From CAUUJV01 sp963545565 (GTDB taxonomy: Bacteria > Actinomycetota > Actinomycetes > Actinomycetales > Bifidobacteriaceae), in assembly GCA_963545565.1 (NCBI GenBank), contig CAUUJV010000005.1, positions 1-64,000 of the forward strand: a DNA stretch of 64,000 nt. Reading direction: 5' to 3'. The notes under the pieces are model-generated. The model did not search any database. It was given only the letters and a program-made list of their open reading frames with translations, and was not told where the DNA came from. Below, piece after piece: positions 62,563 to 64,000 of this stretch (position 1 is the first letter of the stretch; each line of letters begins with the position of its first letter). A program made the translations under genes and the position numbers.

Positions 62563-63831
62563 ATGACAGGGTCGATGATGAGTGCCGACAAGGCTGAGCT
62601 GAGTAACGCTCATGCCTATAATTCTGAGGAGAATTCTATTTCTGAGAATCTAGTTTCTGAGGTTTCTGCTGTTGAAGAATCCTTCCGCTCTACTGTTGCC
62701 CATGACGTTTTTAATCGTTTGAGCGCGGTTGTTGACCCAGAGCTTGGTCGCACAATTACTGATCTCAATATGGTGGTTGGGATTGATGTTAATGCTCATG
62801 ATGGTAGCCAAACTTTTGAGCAATTACAGGCATCCGGAAGCCTTGAAGAGCGTCCAGAATATGATGTGACAGTCCACATTGAGCTCACAGTTCCAGGGTG
62901 CCCTCTTAGCGAAGCAATCATTACGAAAATTAAGCAGTGTGTAGAAGATTATCCTGCGGCGAAGCTCAATATTTCCACCGAGGTTGGCTCAATGAGTCAG
63001 GAAAAATTGACTGGACTCGTCAATGAACTCAAAGCTGCTCGACGTGAAAATCCGTTCCATAAGTCTGGCGTAAAAACAAGGATTTTTGCAATTGCTTCTG
63101 GCAAAGGTGGGGTGGGAAAGTCTTCTGTTACCGCCAATCTAGCAGCAACTTTTGCAGCGATGGGATACTCTACAGCCGCTATTGACGCTGATATTTATGG
63201 TTTTTCCTTGCCAAAGCTATTTGGTGTGCATACTCAGCCTACGAACCTCAATGGCATGCTGATGCCTGTGGATGCGTGGGGTGTAAAGCTGATGTCTATT
63301 GGTATGTTTGCCGGTTCAGATAGAGCAATTTTGTGGCGTGGGCCACGCTTGCAGCGATCTCTTGAGCAGTTTTTATCTGATGTGTGGTGGGGTGAGCCTG
63401 ATGTGTTGCTGCTTGATTTGGCTCCTGGCACTGGAGATATGACGATTTCCGTGGCTCAAGCTCTTCCTAATGCTGAGCTCGTTGTTGTTACGACTCCACA
63501 GCCATCTGCTTCTGACATTGCTGTGCGTGCGGGACTAGTTTCTCTACAAGTTCCCGTTGGTGTTGCTGGTGTTATTGAGAATATGAGTTGGTATGAGCAC
63601 AAAGGTGAAAAGCTGCGTATCTTCGGTGAGGGTGGTGGACAGCGCGTCTCTGAACAACTTACAAATGCGCTTCATAAGGAAATTCCCCTCCTTGAGCAGC
63701 TTCCACTCGAAACTGACATTCGTGAGATTGGAGAGAGCGGCCGGCCGGCAGTACTCAAAGAAGGTGGAAGCTTAGATAACTCACCGCTAGCAGAAGCCTT
63801 TAAACATATTGTTGAGCAGCTGATAGCATAA
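62563..63831 (+). CDS. mrp: Mrp/NBP35-type Fe-S cluster carrier ATPase
   Basis: P-loop ATPase of the ApbC/Mrp family that carries or assembles iron-sulfur clusters. An N-terminal DUF59/MIP18 domain has VFNRLSAVVDPELGRTITDL and LTVPGCPLSEAI. The deviant Walker A is IASGKGGVGKSSVTANLA. AIDADIYGFSLP, LLLDLAPGTGDM and IENMSWY follow. The C-terminal CxxC of many Mrp proteins is not visible here, since that stretch reads ENMSWYEHKG. AGAAAGAACG lies upstream of the ATG. About 107 nt separate it from the exonuclease gene. Confidence 0.88.
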   Translation: MTGSMMSADKAELSNAHAYNSEENSISENLVSEVSAVEESFRSTVAHDVFNRLSAVVDPELGRTITDLNMVVGIDVNAHDGSQTFEQLQASGSLEERPEYDVTVHIELTVPGCPLSEAIITKIKQCVEDYPAAKLNISTEVGSMSQEKLTGLVNELKAARRENPFHKSGVKTRIFAIASGKGGVGKSSVTANLAATFAAMGYSTAAIDADIYGFSLPKLFGVHTQPTNLNGMLMPVDAWGVKLMSIGMFAGSDRAILWRGPRLQRSLEQFLSDVWWGEPDVLLLDLAPGTGDMTISVAQALPNAELVVVTTPQPSASDIAVRAGLVSLQVPVGVAGVIENMSWYEHKGEKLRIFGEGGGQRVSEQLTNALHKEIPLLEQLPLETDIREIGESGRPAVLKEGGSLDNSPLAEAFKHIVEQLIA

Positions 63832-64000
63832 AAGTTTTTATCGTGAAACTGACAGAACGGCTGTAAACCGTTTAGGTGTGGTTGAGGAACTCCCAACTTT
63901 AGTGCTTTTTCATGGTTTCCCGTCAGCGTCGCACATGTTCTGTGAGCTAATGCCAGCTTTGAGCAATGATTTTCATTGCATCGCCATGGATTATCCAGGT
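63827..64000 (+). pseudogene. 5'-truncated alpha/beta hydrolase, cut by the window edge
   Basis: Right after the mrp stop, one frame reads HKSFYRETDRTAV, then LPTLVLFHGFPSASHMF and a partial MPALSNDFHCIAMDYPG. This is the N-terminal core of an alpha/beta hydrolase (oxyanion HGFP motif). A stop (TAG, 63824-63826) lies in frame just before FYRE, with no ATG; only a GTG at 63878 could start it, which would lose the strands before HGFP. It looks like a remnant with its 5' end missing. The rest lies beyond 64000, so intactness cannot be judged. Confidence 0.6.

Overview
The window is a chromosomal segment of a lower-GC member of the Bifidobacteriaceae (Actinobacteria). Supporting signs are the divisome order ftsZ-sepF-yggT-divIVA-lspA-rluD-dnaE, the order hisD-hisC-hisB-small gene-hisH-priA followed by glnA, a DUF3052 gene, an extended (about 850-residue) LigA, polyphosphate glucokinase, lexA / LysM gene / nrdR synteny, and a LacY-type permease with a GH32 sucrose hydrolase. 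Base composition looks like mid-40s percent GC by eye, which fits Alloscardovia, Scardovia or Gardnerella-like relatives better than high-GC bifidobacteria. I cannot name the species from sequence alone.

Region 1 (1-6.2 kb) is decaying accessory DNA. It holds a DUF3052 gene, an HSL-family esterase followed by a frameshifted tandem paralogue, a nicotinamidase, an aldo/keto reductase with an N-terminal frameshift, and a DUF4143 AAA ATPase with a 1-nt frameshift in its Walker A motif.

Region 2 (6.2-12.9 kb) is the most interesting part: a compact type II-C CRISPR-Cas locus in the order tracrRNA, cas9 (1137 residues, catalytic residues intact), cas1, cas2. No normal array follows. I see one 36-nt repeat on the minus strand at 11342-11377. 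It pairs with the tracrRNA anti-repeat (12 bp perfect, then an asymmetric bulge and more pairing) and ends in an extended -10 promoter motif, as in other II-C repeats that carry their own promoters. Next come a 15-bp terminator over the cas2 stop codon, a small HTH gene and a RhuM-family gene, then tRNA-Val, where the core genome resumes.

Region 3 (13-18 kb) holds a DivIVA-module protein, a membrane-anchored alpha/beta hydrolase, recO and uppS. Region 4 (18-21.2 kb) is a minus-strand sucrose cassette (permease plus beta-fructofuranosidase) driven by a promoter with a perfect LacI-type palindrome between -35 and -10. Region 5 (21.3-39.7 kb) runs plus-strand through glyS, dus, the ftsZ-to-dnaE cluster, the histidine operon and glnA. 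Region 6 (39.7-50 kb) contains hrpA with an rRNA methyltransferase-like gene, hflX, ldh, and the SOS regulator lexA divergent from a LysM cell-division-inhibitor candidate across a cluster of LexA boxes, then nrdR and a nitroreductase. Region 7 (50-64 kb) contains ppgK, an aminotransferase, a large polytopic membrane protein, a 1205-residue TPR protein, ligA overlapping a DnaQ-like exonuclease with a BRCT domain, mrp, and a 5'-truncated hydrolase at the edge.

The only gene-free stretch over 300 nt is 6178-6617, which holds the tracrRNA. Coordinates of RNA ends, promoters and some starts are inferred by eye.
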